A stretch of DNA of 64,000 nt from Alphaproteobacteria bacterium (GCA_021151765.1 JAGKWR010000002.1:104543-168542), one strand, 5' to 3'. Positions 1 to 9,621 are shown, numbered from the stretch's first letter. Notes: generated by a model not told the origin, from the sequence alone. Made by a program: numbers and translations.

Positions 1-15
1 AATTGCTGATAAAAT

Positions 16-44
16 TTGACGATTCCCAAAAAAACTCATATTTT
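16..44 (+). promoter_or_regulatory. Possible sigma70-type promoter
   Basis: TTGACG at 16-21 and TATTTT at 39-44 are separated by 17 bases, a normal -35/-10 arrangement. Nothing but the tRNA-Gly gene lies downstream on this strand before 556, so it may drive a tRNA precursor with a long leader. The match is partial and the region is AT-rich, so chance is a real possibility. Confidence 0.3.
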
Positions 45-217
45 TAGTATGTTTTGAATGCTTGATAATAAAGGCGGGAAGACATATGGAAATATTTTTT
101 ACGTTAGTTTTTCGATTTGAACATTGCAAATTATTTTTCGATTCATAATTTGCGCGACCTCACTTTCGAAATCACTTCAAAAATTTTTCAAAAATTCGCA
201 AAATTTATTTTTTATTT

Positions 218-292
218 GCGGGCGTAGCTCAGTGGTAGAGTGTCACCTTGCCAAGGTGAATGTCGAGGGTTCGAATCCCTTCGCCCGCTCCA
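218..292 (+). tRNA. tRNA-Gly (anticodon GCC)
   Basis: A full cloverleaf can be drawn: the acceptor stem GCGGGCG pairs with CGCCCGC, the D arm contains AGCTCAGTGGTAGAG, the anticodon stem TCACC/GGTGA encloses the loop TTGCCAA with anticodon GCC, and the T loop is GGTTCGAATCC. The discriminator base is T and the 3' CCA is encoded at 290-292. It reads glycine GGC/GGT codons. It stands alone, with a strong terminator directly after it. Confidence 0.97.
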
Positions 293-293
293 A

Positions 294-329
294 AAAACCA
301 GACCTAATCGAAGGTCTGGTTTTTTTTTG
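294..329 (+). terminator. Rho-independent terminator of tRNA-Gly
   Basis: AAACCAGACC (about 295-304) pairs with GGTCTGGTTT around the loop TAATCGAA, followed by a run of Ts to 328. Stem, loop and T tract follow the tRNA immediately, so transcription most likely ends here. Confidence 0.9.
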
Positions 330-555
330 CACTAAATGTTTCCAGTTTTAAAAGAACCACAAATTAAAAATCTTCCCTACAAAACTGTTTTATTGAAATA
401 TTTCTCACCAAATAATCGTAAGTAGAATATTCTGACTGTTTAGAAAATACTCTGTATTCCAAAAAAATGGTCTGCACAAAAAATCGTAGCCTAAATGAAA
501 ACAACATTTTAGTTTCAGAGCTGGTTCAAAATTCTTCGCTAAAGACCTGTCATTA
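330..555. other. Gene-free stretch before the giant Cys-rich gene
   Basis: About 225 AT-rich bases separate the tRNA terminator from the ATG at 556. It must hold the promoter of the large gene, but no convincing -35/-10 pair stands out; TTGAAA near 393 is the best -35-like hexamer without a good partner. The ribosome-binding site before 556 is also weak (no purine-rich GGAG). No RNA gene was recognised. Confidence 0.4.
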
Positions 556-3500
556 ATGAATTTCAAAATCCCTAAATTGCACAAGAACAAAATTCTTCAA
601 GCGAGTATATCGTTGCTTGTGTTTGCTGGGATATTTCTGATATTTAATACTATTTCTCCTCCTAAAGATCTGCAAAGTGCGGTTTCTTCCTGCGTTTCTT
701 ATACTGGCGCTAATTCCGGAGTTAATTGCGCCTACCCTCCTTGTGCTTTATTAACTTCAGGTGCTAATCCTGGGGTAAATTGTTTACCTAATTGTGCAAA
801 TTTAACTGCTGCAACTTCCATAACTGGTAACTCAACTCCAGTTGGCGGTGTAAATTGTTATTATCTTGATAAACCTCTGTGTACTGCAACATCAAGATCC
901 GTTTCGGTTATGGATATAAACATTCCTAATATCATGACCCCCCCTACAGCACCGGATCCTAGAACTAATTGTGCAGACTTAATTGATCTACCTCTTTGTG
1001 AACAAGTTACTCTTTCAACCGCGAATCCAACAGCCAATTGTGTAAAAGAATGTGGTGCAAACGATAATGTTGATACAGCAACGTCCGGACATAATGTAAC
1101 GTGTGTAAGATTTTGTGATAACATGCCAAATATAAATGGCACTAGTACCAAAATGACAGCTGTTCCTAGAACTTCTTCTTCCGTTGGTAATTGCGTTCCA
1201 CGCCAATGTCATCAATTAGCAATCGGTACAAAACCAAACGGATCTAATTGCTCTTTGAATAGTTGTAATAAATTGTCTCCGGATGAAATGAATCAGAGCA
1301 GAATACAAAATGAAGATGATACTAATTTTGCCCAATATTGCGATGGCAGCACCGTTAAATGTTATGAGTTTTCAGCAAAACAACTTCCCTTTACTAGATA
1401 TCGACTAAACAACACAATGTGTCAGATTCATAAATGTAAACCAGCAACCACTTCTTGCGGCAGAATTGACAGTTGTACTGGATTTACTTTGTACAGTGCA
1501 ACTACTGATGATACTTTGAATATCTCATGTAACACCACTTCTGCTTTAGATAACGGATCAACTCAGCAATATAGCAGTCTCTATTCAAAATATATTAATG
1601 TTGGTCTTCCAATCTCTGACACTTCTTTTTGTCAAGCAGTTGTATGTAAACCAACTTACTATCTTCCTTACCCTTGTTCGGCTGATGCTAGTGGAAATCT
1701 AACAGTTAGAGATACAAATTGTGATGCTTCAGGTGATGGTTCAATATGCGGTACTGTCCAATGTAGTAAGAATGATGAATGTAAAAAAGATCTAGGATTT
1801 TGTTACAAAACAATAGACTGCAATTTATCTAGCAACTCTACCAACTCTGTTTGTATTGCAGCAAATGGTTCTGACGTTAGTAATGATGGCAATTTTGAAG
1901 ATGATACAGATTCATCATTTCATAGACCAGTTCCACTTAATAAAGCTTATAAAAATAACGATCCATCACAGGGATATAGAATTTCTGGAACCTGCTACAC
2001 AATAAATCAAATGAAATCACAATCTGATGATAGTAGCGATGATCATAAATGGGGAGTAGATCCAGTAATTCCAATGTCTTGGCTCTTTGGTGCAAAAGAT
2101 ATAAGATTAGGCTATACTCATTCACAACTATCACCTGATCGTACAAGATCTCCTAAAGCTTGTGAACCGTCAAAGGTTGGTTCAAGAGGAACTGGTTATT
2201 CTTATCTGTGTGGCAATAAATCAAGTCTGTATAAACCAATAAGCGAGAAAAGCGCTTTTTACAAAGGATACGTATCTACAGAATTTTTGGATAATGGTAA
2301 TACTATTGCCAAACTAAATGTTTGTTTACGATTCAAAAATACTTTAAGACCTGATGATAATACAATTGATGACTCAGAAACATGTGGCTCGAGAGAATGC
2401 GCCATAAGCTATTTTTCAAGTAATCCAATTTCTCAAGCTTGCGGTTTTGATTATTGTCGCACTCTAACAGTAAATTCAGTCAATCCGAAAGAATGTGCAA
2501 TGAGTGGAGACTTATTTGATGTTACTCAAGCTAGCAACTCTAATAATGATAACAAAGCTTGTAGCGAAATAGTAGACAGTAACCTCAGACTACGAGCTGT
2601 ACAATATGGTAACAGAATATGCGCCTTTGTTGATTCATCGACTCAGTTTGCTTATAATAAAATGTTTTTTGATGAAAATGTTAAACTTGATGATGGAGTC
2701 ACTTGCGTTAGCGGAACTTATAACCAAAAAACCAAAAAATGTGAAAATGGCAAAGATACTAATGATAAACCGGAAGAAGCAACACACTGGCGTACTATAT
2801 TAAAAGTGAAATATACCGGTTCAAACACTGATCTGAATGGTTTTTATGATCGTAACGGCAAATTTATCAAAGCCCAAGAATGTGTTCAAGTGCCTCTCAG
2901 CGATTCACCACCAAACTTATACAATTTAGCTTCTTTACAAAATTCATCAAGAATGTTCACACCACCTTTATTCATAAGAGCAATAAATTCAAAACGTGAA
3001 GGAGTACAAGTTTCATCAGATGCTTCCGGCACAACAGATTTCTTAGAACCTGAAGTAGTAGTTCAGTTCGGCACTTCCAATAAAACTCTTAGTATTGGCA
3101 CTGGTTTAAGTGGCTATGAATCAACTCTTGATTCAAAAAGTTATGCTATGGACTCTACGGCTATAAAAACTGTAATGAATGGAATCACTTACTCAGCTAA
3201 TATTCTAATTAAAAAAGAATTTAATTCTGCAATCAATCAACCAACAGTTTGTTTATATCAAAGATTTAATTCAGATAACGGATATTATGATATTAAAATT
3301 GGTTGTGCTAATAGATCGCTTCCAGAAATAGATAACGCCAACACTACTTCTCAAAGCTCTATTGGTGTTCGTAAAATTAGTATAACTGCGGATACTAATG
3401 GAGTTAATACTCTAGATAAAACTACTCAAAAATACGGAGATGCTACCCTGATATTTAAATATTGTGGCGATGCGAGCTGTTCAAATTCGAAATCTATTAA

Positions 3501-6438
3501 TTTCAAAAATATTGATCCATCACAACCAACTTGTTTAGGAACCCAAGAAAGTGATATGGAAAAATACAAAGTTTGTGTGCAACGCGATGAGTGTTCTCAA
3601 TTGTGGAAAGAATGCATGGAGAACGAAATATCAATCCAAAATAATGGTGAAACCGAGTCAACTGCTGCAGAAAGATTAAGATGTCAAAAGCTGGCTGTTA
3701 ATTGTAACAACAAAAAAGGAATTACTTCACAAAGCAGTAACTTCGTTGATCAAGTTAACTCAACAATAGCAGATACTGATGCTTATGGTTGGTTTAATGA
3801 GATGTGTATAGTTTCTGGCTTTTCTGATAAATTGTCACAAAAGCTGATTTACCGTAAAATAACTTCAGCAAGCAATGTAAAAGGTAAATGCCTTGCTGTT
3901 CCGAAAAGCTCACTATCTTCAGTAAATAGCGCAAATTTACAAACTCTTGCCAATTCTTGCCCAAGAGGTGGTGATGGAGTTAATTGTATATGTATTGATG
4001 CGACTACTGCAATAAGTGGCTATACAATAGATAATCCAACTCCTCATGAAGCTGGTCTTTGTATTTCAATTCCAACGCCAAAAGTTTGTAGTTCTGTAAA
4101 TTATGGCGGAGATAGTTATAACTCATCTTCTCTCGGAGGTTCAGCATATACTAGCTCCGGAGGAACCGTTAACACACAGCATGCGAATAGATCAACTTCT
4201 AACGTTGGAGCATCAGTTGGCGGAGGCTTTGGTGAATTCCCAACTTCAGTTGTTGGTATGAATAATATAAAAGGAACTTGTAACGGCTTCTGGCAATCAC
4301 AATCAACTAGTAGTGGTGTTATAAGTCCGAAAATGAATTGCTTAGACAATACTGCAAGTAGCACAAATGGTAAGTGGAGCGGTCTAATTACTAATTCAGA
4401 ATCAGCAGCCTGCGTTCGTTTTTCTTCGCCTGCGATAACTACCGGAAATAATACAAATGATTCTGATGCCTCTGGCAATTATCCAAGTCAAACTTACACA
4501 AAATCAACCGAAACAAACGATGTAGCAAGCAATACCTTCGGAGCCGTTACACTTGGAACTAAAGGAGAATCAAATGGCTACGCAATTTGGCCATCATTCA
4601 CTAAAACTAACGATTTTCTACAAACTTACACCGCTACTTCTTGTATAGCAGGATATCGCACAAATTCACTCCCGACAAGAGGAGTTGATCAACTTGGCAA
4701 TCCAAAAAGCGTTAATAGTAGTTGCACCAGAATTACCTGTCCTGCAATTAATCCTTCAACTAATCCTATCGACTGGACGGCTTGGGCTGCATCAAAAGGC
4801 GCTTCATTTGGAGTTGAAGTTGATGCAATGGGTCGCCCACTTACTACAACCTACACAACTCCAGCCTCACGCAGCATTTCTTCAGTTACACCAGGATCAA
4901 CCAGAAAAGGTTATTGTAACACATCTCTTGGTTTCTTCCAAGCAGTTGGCAATTCACAACCAGAAAGAGATTGTTTATATGATGGAACTTGGGGACCAGT
5001 CAGAAATCCATGCGTGAGTTCTTGTAATGCAGTAACAAATCCTGGATCAAGCGATGGTTTTGCAACATGGCCAGCTTCAAATAATCTCACTGCTGGTCAA
5101 AGTGCTGTCGTATCTGGAACCTGCCAATCAGGTTATTCTCCTTACCCTTATCCAAGATTTAAAGATGATACTGGTACAGCAATTACCCCAATCCCAAGCG
5201 CAACATCTGGCTCACCTGAAACAAGTCCGAAAAGAACTTGTCAATATTCTCAAGTTGTTGGTGGTGGAAGCGCTAATACCTGGACCAATGTTTCTTCAAC
5301 ATGTGTAAATCAATGTCCTGGATATGATATAGATACTAGAGAAGGAGTTGGTAAAACTTCTCATAATACTGCACAATTTGGATCAATTGAAATCAGATGG
5401 CCTTCAACCTCTACTGGAGCGACAATAACAAGAACTTTTGGTTATAACTCAGCTGGAACCGAAGTCGGATTCAATAACCTAACTTCGCAAACTGCTTCTG
5501 ATTATTCACAAGCTGGAAGAACTAACGGTTATTTCATTGTTTCCAGAACCTGCAATTCAAACTATACTTGGAGTGCTCCAGTTGTTCAATGCGCTACTAA
5601 TGGCGGAACTGTTAATAACTCAATTATAGGTTCTAGCGGCAATAACACTACAGTGAATGCCGGCTCATCTGTTCAAGTAAATTCTTGCACAAGTAACTTC
5701 GGCACTCCTTCTATGCCTTCTTACCAATGCAAATCCTACAATGGTAGTACAGACTCTTATGGCTATCAAAACATCGATCAATATTACTACAGCCTAGTTT
5801 CAGGATCAGCTTGTGCAGCAATCACATGCAACTTAACAAATAACACATCTTATGGAGCAAGTGGTGGTTCCGTTTATACAGGAACTACAAGAAATATTAA
5901 CGTTGGAGAAGTAGTATCACTATCTTGTAAAAGTGGTTTTGGTAAAAATATTCCATCCCCTGCAATCACGAATGGTAACGATAGTAGTTGCGGCAGAACA
6001 GCTAACGATAGAACTTCTCAAAGTCCTACAGCAACTTGTACAAATAATAACGGCGTGGGAACAATCGTTGTAAACAATGACTGCTCCGCATGTAGAAGTT
6101 GCAGTGCTAGCCAATATTCTTATATCAACTCATCTAATGTTAACTACACAGGACTTAACTGTTATGTTGGCTGCAGTGGCAATACTGACCAATGCTTTGT
6201 AATTAATCACTACAACAGATACGCAACAGTTCCAGCATCTGGATCAGTAAACGCATATGACTATTCTTGCGGTAACGCTGGAGACAATGTTACAACTGTA
6301 ACTTTTGATAACTGTGCTGCAAACACAACTTGCTCTAAAATCACGAATGGCGGCAAATGTGGTAGCAACACGGTGAGATACACGTGCGTCGACGGAGACT
6401 ATCAGCTCGATTACTCAACTTGTGGATGGAGTTACTAA
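556..6438 (+). CDS. Giant cysteine-rich exported protein (1960 aa), function unknown
   Basis: The protein begins with a lysine-rich head and one hydrophobic segment (about residues 14-33), which fits an uncleaved signal anchor or signal peptide, so the rest is probably outside the cytoplasm. Residues ~45-230 hold short cysteine repeats, roughly a Cys-x2-Leu start and a Gly/Asn-x-Asn-Cys end every 25-45 residues. The middle (~230-1150) is Ser/Thr/Asn-rich with scattered cysteines. Residues ~1390-1960 contain repeated blocks with a Cys, a Gly-Thr-Cys-x-Ser-Gly-Tyr turn, a Trp and a closing Cys, resembling sushi (CCP)-like modules. Many cysteines suggest disulfide folding in the periplasm or at the surface. 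I recognise no catalytic motif. It may be an adhesin or surface fibre; that is inference. It is one intact frame with no sign of a frameshift. Confidence 0.85.
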   Translation: MNFKIPKLHKNKILQASISLLVFAGIFLIFNTISPPKDLQSAVSSCVSYTGANSGVNCAYPPCALLTSGANPGVNCLPNCANLTAATSITGNSTPVGGVNCYYLDKPLCTATSRSVSVMDINIPNIMTPPTAPDPRTNCADLIDLPLCEQVTLSTANPTANCVKECGANDNVDTATSGHNVTCVRFCDNMPNINGTSTKMTAVPRTSSSVGNCVPRQCHQLAIGTKPNGSNCSLNSCNKLSPDEMNQSRIQNEDDTNFAQYCDGSTVKCYEFSAKQLPFTRYRLNNTMCQIHKCKPATTSCGRIDSCTGFTLYSATTDDTLNISCNTTSALDNGSTQQYSSLYSKYINVGLPISDTSFCQAVVCKPTYYLPYPCSADASGNLTVRDTNCDASGDGSICGTVQCSKNDECKKDLGFCYKTIDCNLSSNSTNSVCIAANGSDVSNDGNFEDDTDSSFHRPVPLNKAYKNNDPSQGYRISGTCYTINQMKSQSDDSSDDHKWGVDPVIPMSWLFGAKDIRLGYTHSQLSPDRTRSPKACEPSKVGSRGTGYSYLCGNKSSLYKPISEKSAFYKGYVSTEFLDNGNTIAKLNVCLRFKNTLRPDDNTIDDSETCGSRECAISYFSSNPISQACGFDYCRTLTVNSVNPKECAMSGDLFDVTQASNSNNDNKACSEIVDSNLRLRAVQYGNRICAFVDSSTQFAYNKMFFDENVKLDDGVTCVSGTYNQKTKKCENGKDTNDKPEEATHWRTILKVKYTGSNTDLNGFYDRNGKFIKAQECVQVPLSDSPPNLYNLASLQNSSRMFTPPLFIRAINSKREGVQVSSDASGTTDFLEPEVVVQFGTSNKTLSIGTGLSGYESTLDSKSYAMDSTAIKTVMNGITYSANILIKKEFNSAINQPTVCLYQRFNSDNGYYDIKIGCANRSLPEIDNANTTSQSSIGVRKISITADTNGVNTLDKTTQKYGDATLIFKYCGDASCSNSKSINFKNIDPSQPTCLGTQESDMEKYKVCVQRDECSQLWKECMENEISIQNNGETESTAAERLRCQKLAVNCNNKKGITSQSSNFVDQVNSTIADTDAYGWFNEMCIVSGFSDKLSQKLIYRKITSASNVKGKCLAVPKSSLSSVNSANLQTLANSCPRGGDGVNCICIDATTAISGYTIDNPTPHEAGLCISIPTPKVCSSVNYGGDSYNSSSLGGSAYTSSGGTVNTQHANRSTSNVGASVGGGFGEFPTSVVGMNNIKGTCNGFWQSQSTSSGVISPKMNCLDNTASSTNGKWSGLITNSESAACVRFSSPAITTGNNTNDSDASGNYPSQTYTKSTETNDVASNTFGAVTLGTKGESNGYAIWPSFTKTNDFLQTYTATSCIAGYRTNSLPTRGVDQLGNPKSVNSSCTRITCPAINPSTNPIDWTAWAASKGASFGVEVDAMGRPLTTTYTTPASRSISSVTPGSTRKGYCNTSLGFFQAVGNSQPERDCLYDGTWGPVRNPCVSSCNAVTNPGSSDGFATWPASNNLTAGQSAVVSGTCQSGYSPYPYPRFKDDTGTAITPIPSATSGSPETSPKRTCQYSQVVGGGSANTWTNVSSTCVNQCPGYDIDTREGVGKTSHNTAQFGSIEIRWPSTSTGATITRTFGYNSAGTEVGFNNLTSQTASDYSQAGRTNGYFIVSRTCNSNYTWSAPVVQCATNGGTVNNSIIGSSGNNTTVNAGSSVQVNSCTSNFGTPSMPSYQCKSYNGSTDSYGYQNIDQYYYSLVSGSACAAITCNLTNNTSYGASGGSVYTGTTRNINVGEVVSLSCKSGFGKNIPSPAITNGNDSSCGRTANDRTSQSPTATCTNNNGVGTIVVNNDCSACRSCSASQYSYINSSNVNYTGLNCYVGCSGNTDQCFVINHYNRYATVPASGSVNAYDYSCGNAGDNVTTVTFDNCAANTTCSKITNGGKCGSNTVRYTCVDGDYQLDYSTCGWSY

Positions 6439-6454
6439 AATATCTGAAAAATAT

Positions 6455-7501
6455 TTAGTAAGAACTAAACAAACCTTTGATGTTTTTGGAATTACCTACT
6501 GAATCAAGCGACAGCATAACTAAAATTCTGGCTTTCTGCGGGGTTAAATTATCCGCAGTTAAAAAACCAAATTGATCGTCATTAATCTCAACATTTGGCG
6601 CTACATTGCCGCTTAAAAGATGCGAAGAGCGTACAACTAAAATTCCTTTTTTTACCGCCTTTGCCAAAGCTTTCACTGTTTCTTGATTAATATTTCCATC
6701 ACCAACTCCCGCCAAAATTATAGCTTTTGTGTTAGCCGCAACCAAGTCATCAATTTGTTTAGGATCAAAGCCAGCGTAGGCGTAAACGATATCAACTTGC
6801 GGTAATTTCTTAATTTTTGCGACATCAAATTCTGAATCTTTAGTGTGCAAACGTAACGGCGCATAATAAAAATTTACCTTACCATAATGAACATTGCCGA
6901 TCGCTCCAGCATTTGGCGCAGCAAAGGCCATAACGTTTGTTGTATGAGTTTTTGTAACATCGCGAGCTGCTAAAATTTGTTCATTCATTACTACTAAAAC
7001 GCCTTTATTTTTAGCATTATCGTCAGCCGCAACTGCAACAGCATTGTACAAATTCAACGGACCATCCGCACTGATTGAAGTTGCGGGACGCATTGCACCC
7101 ACTAAAATTACTGGCTTATCGCTTTTCACTGTAAGGTTTAGAAAATAAGCCGTTTCTTCCATCGTGTCAGTTCCATGAGTAATCACCACTGCATCAACTT
7201 CTTTTTGCGCCAAAGTTTCATTCACTTTTTTGGCGATCACTAACCAGTCATTTTGATTAATATCTTGGCTGCCTTTTTGCATAATTTGCTGCGCCGAAAT
7301 ATTGGCCAACTTTTCAATTCCCGCCGAACTTTTGACAATTTGATCAATATTAATTTTCGACGAAGAATATTGCGACTTATTTGCCGATTCTCCAGCACCA
7401 GAAATAGTTCCACCCGTTGCTAAAATAACGATATTTTTGGCCATAGAATCAAAAGAGAAAATTGATAACGAAAATAATAAACAAAACTGCGATAACTTCA
7501 T
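6455..7501 (-). CDS. ansB: Type II L-asparaginase, secreted
   Basis: This 348-residue protein hydrolyses L-asparagine (and often glutamine) to aspartate and ammonia. A signal peptide (Lys2, hydrophobic core, cleavage near Ser-Met-Ala-Lys at ~19-22) points to the periplasm. The family's two threonine motifs are present: ILATGGTISGAGES near residue 27 and VVITHGTDTMEETA near residue 105. The length is normal for bacterial type II enzymes. The start ATG overlaps the stop of the upstream gene by the ATGA arrangement and is preceded by AGAGG, so translation is coupled. In a host-associated or scavenging cell it would supply aspartate and nitrogen. Confidence 0.93.
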   Translation of the reverse strand: MKLSQFCLLFSLSIFSFDSMAKNIVILATGGTISGAGESANKSQYSSSKINIDQIVKSSAGIEKLANISAQQIMQKGSQDINQNDWLVIAKKVNETLAQKEVDAVVITHGTDTMEETAYFLNLTVKSDKPVILVGAMRPATSISADGPLNLYNAVAVAADDNAKNKGVLVVMNEQILAARDVTKTHTTNVMAFAAPNAGAIGNVHYGKVNFYYAPLRLHTKDSEFDVAKIKKLPQVDIVYAYAGFDPKQIDDLVAANTKAIILAGVGDGNINQETVKALAKAVKKGILVVRSSHLLSGNVAPNVEINDDQFGFLTADNLTPQKARILVMLSLDSVGNSKNIKGLFSSY

Positions 7502-8040
7502 GAATTGCCTCTACTAGTTGAATTAATTGTAAATTTACTCACATCCCAACCAGCACCTTTAACTAAGTGTGGATTTTGTTGGTTACTGCGTTTTTCTACA
7601 CGAGTACCGTTTGTCATAACTGGTTGCATAACATCAATTACACTCTGCAATAACCCAATCGAATTTAAATCAACATTGTCAGAAGCTGAAGAAATCTGAT
7701 CTTCTTGCATGGCAAGATAGAGCAAATCAAACTTTGAAACTTGCAAATCGAAACTTTCAACTATGTGCGAAATTTTTTGTTCATTCAAAATACCGTATTT
7801 AGCTGCTATTGCCAAAAAAAGCTTTTGATCTTCTTTATTCGCAAGATTTGAAGAGAGCTCGATGAATAAATCATATCGCAATTCTGAGTTTGAAATTTCT
7901 TTAATCTCTTGGCACAAATCAGAAACGGAACGAAAATCACCAAAATTAATTCTGCCAGATAGACCTGACTGTTTTATGTTTTGATATTTCTCTTGCTCAA
8001 GTCTTCCGTTTTCACTTTGATGATTTGTTGTACGGAACAT
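7498..8040 (-). CDS. Hypothetical protein, 180 aa, coupled between queH and asparaginase
   Basis: I do not recognise this protein. It is mostly polar and probably soluble and helical, with no signal peptide or membrane segment. The start could be GTG at 8043 (overlapping the queH stop) or ATG at 8040; the AGAGGTGAA sequence upstream is better spaced for the ATG. Its stop overlaps the asparaginase start, so it sits in a tightly coupled queH - unknown - asparaginase set. The C-terminal third, with a Val-Asp-Leu-Asn-Ser stretch and a basic Arg-Ser-Asn-Gln-Gln-Asn segment, shows nothing diagnostic. Confidence 0.75.
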   Translation of the reverse strand: MFRTTNHQSENGRLEQEKYQNIKQSGLSGRINFGDFRSVSDLCQEIKEISNSELRYDLFIELSSNLANKEDQKLFLAIAAKYGILNEQKISHIVESFDLQVSKFDLLYLAMQEDQISSASDNVDLNSIGLLQSVIDVMQPVMTNGTRVEKRSNQQNPHLVKGAGWDVSKFTINSTSRGNS

Positions 8041-8723
8041 CACTTCACCTCTTTTGCAGTAGTTAAATTTTTATCGACACCAGTTTCGCAGTAAAATTCT
8101 TCACCGATTTTGATTTCTTCGCGGCCATTTTTAACGCGCCATTCGTTTGAATCACGCAAGCTGAAAATACAGCCGCAATATTCTTGTTTGTAAAATTCTT
8201 CGCGCTTAGCAATTTCATACATGCGCGCGGCACCCCCTTCTTTGCGCCAATTGTAAGTCCAATAATCAACTCCTTCGTAATGACTTGCGGCGCGAATACC
8301 GCAATCATTGATTTGATCCATATTTTTCCAGCGTGAAATCCCTAGCGAAGAAGTGATTGTCGTAAAACCATTTTCATAAGCATGCAGCGCGGTGCGTTCA
8401 AAACGCATGTCGAAACAAGCTGTGCAGCGAATTCCGCGTTCTGGTTCCCATTCCATTCCTTTGGCGCGCTTGAACCAATTTTGCACGTCGTAATCAGCAT
8501 CAACGAAAGGAATTCCCAACTTTTCGGCAAAACGAATATTTTCTTCTTTGCGAATCAAATATTCTTTGCGCGGATGAATATTGGGATTGTAGAAAAAGAT
8601 CGTAACATCAATTCCCGAAACCTTCATGCGTTCCATCAAATCACCAGCGCAAGGCGCACAGCAACTATGCATTAAAACACGATTATCTTTGGCATTTTCG
8701 GGCAATTTTAACTCGTAAGACAT
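8040..8723 (-). CDS. queH: Epoxyqueuosine reductase QueH
   Basis: QueH reduces epoxyqueuosine in tRNA to queuosine, the last step of Q biosynthesis, using an Fe-S cluster; it replaces QueG in many bacteria. The sequence shows the family hallmarks: the N-terminal MHSCCAPCAG cysteine motif (residues ~18-27), FFYNPNIHP, the RCTACFDMR motif in the middle, and the late cluster EYCGCIFS. The length of 227 residues fits the family. It heads a coupled minus-strand group with an unknown gene and asparaginase. No other queuosine genes are in the window. Confidence 0.94.
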   Translation of the reverse strand: MSYELKLPENAKDNRVLMHSCCAPCAGDLMERMKVSGIDVTIFFYNPNIHPRKEYLIRKEENIRFAEKLGIPFVDADYDVQNWFKRAKGMEWEPERGIRCTACFDMRFERTALHAYENGFTTITSSLGISRWKNMDQINDCGIRAASHYEGVDYWTYNWRKEGGAARMYEIAKREEFYKQEYCGCIFSLRDSNEWRVKNGREEIKIGEEFYCETGVDKNLTTAKEVK

Positions 8724-8740
8724 TTAGGATTTTTGCTTTT

Positions 8741-8794
8741 AGATTTTAGAAATTAGATTTGCGCCATCATTGATAAATCTAATTTCTAAAATCT
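8741..8794. repeat. Perfect 20-bp inverted repeat with heptad periodicity
   Basis: Bases 8741-8760 (AGATTTTAGAAATTAGATTT) are the exact reverse complement of 8775-8794, with a 14-base loop. The sequence also repeats with a 7-base period (AAATCTA, ATTTCTA, AAATCTT, AAATCAA). It lies between the divergent starts of queH and mutM, so it is not simply a terminator. It belongs to the family of heptad palindromes seen in other gaps of this window. Confidence 0.85.
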
Positions 8795-8807
8795 TAAATC
8801 AAAATTT

Positions 8808-9620
8808 ATGCCAGAACTTCCTGAAGTTGAAACCGTGCGCCGCGGCATTGCCAATTTAGCCGGCAACAAAGTCAGCAAAATTTTCCGCTCTGACAAAAAA
8901 ATGCGCATTGAATCAACTCTTGATTTACAAAGTTTGAAAAATGCCAAAATCACTGAAATCAGCCGCCGCGCTCGTTATTTGATTATTCATTTCGACAACC
9001 AAAAAAGCTTGATTATCCATTTAGGAATGAGCGGCAAAGTAACTGTCAAAAACGACTTCGAAAAACTTAAACATGATCATTTCGCGTTGGAATTTTTAGA
9101 CGGTAAATACTTGATTTTAAACGATGCGCGCCGTTTCGGGTTTGTTGATTTAGTCGCTACTAAAAATTTAGAAAAACACAAAATGCTGTCAAAGTTAGGG
9201 CCGGAACCTTTGTCGCAAGAGTTTGAGTTCGACTATTTGAAATCCCAGCTCCACGGCAAAAATATGAACATTAAAACCACAATGATGGACAACGAAATTG
9301 TCGTCGGCGTTGGTAACATTTACATTAACGAATCGTTGTTTGATTCCAAGATTTCACCAACTCGCCAAGCTTCTTCAATCAAAGATTCTGAGCTGAAAAA
9401 ATTGATCGCTTCAATCAAAAAAATTATTCAAAACGCCATTGATTTAGGCGGTTCTTCAATTTCAGATTATGTCACAGCGTCAGGCGATTTAGGCAATTTT
9501 CAAAACACTTTCAAAGTCTATGGACGCGACAAGTTACAATGTCTTTCTTGCAAAAATTTAATCCAAAAAATAAAGCAAAATGGTCGCTCCAGCTTTTATT
9601 GTTCAACTTGCCAAAAATAA
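8808..9620 (+). CDS. mutM: Formamidopyrimidine-DNA glycosylase MutM/Fpg
   Basis: MutM removes 8-oxoguanine and other oxidised purines from DNA and nicks the abasic site. The protein starts with the catalytic PELPEVE motif (Pro2 and Glu3), has HLGMSGK, the DARRFG motif and the VGVGNIYINESLF helix-2-turn-helix region, and ends with a zinc finger CLSC...CSTC. At 270 residues it is full length. One oddity: the lysine that follows RRA in Escherichia coli MutM (Lys57 with the initiator Met) is arginine here (RRARYL, residue 56). It is followed after one base by a small lipoprotein gene. Confidence 0.96.
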   Translation: MPELPEVETVRRGIANLAGNKVSKIFRSDKKMRIESTLDLQSLKNAKITEISRRARYLIIHFDNQKSLIIHLGMSGKVTVKNDFEKLKHDHFALEFLDGKYLILNDARRFGFVDLVATKNLEKHKMLSKLGPEPLSQEFEFDYLKSQLHGKNMNIKTTMMDNEIVVGVGNIYINESLFDSKISPTRQASSIKDSELKKLIASIKKIIQNAIDLGGSSISDYVTASGDLGNFQNTFKVYGRDKLQCLSCKNLIQKIKQNGRSSFYCSTCQK

Positions 9621-9621
9621 T

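Noticed and set aside
124..351. A 75-codon plus-strand frame across the tRNA-Gly region
   Set aside because: It runs straight through a complete tRNA gene and its terminator; no protein features and no ribosome-binding site.
4116..4478. A 120-codon minus-strand frame inside the giant gene
   Set aside because: It is a shadow of the long plus-strand frame; the plus strand shows consistent Cys repeats and codon use over the whole length.
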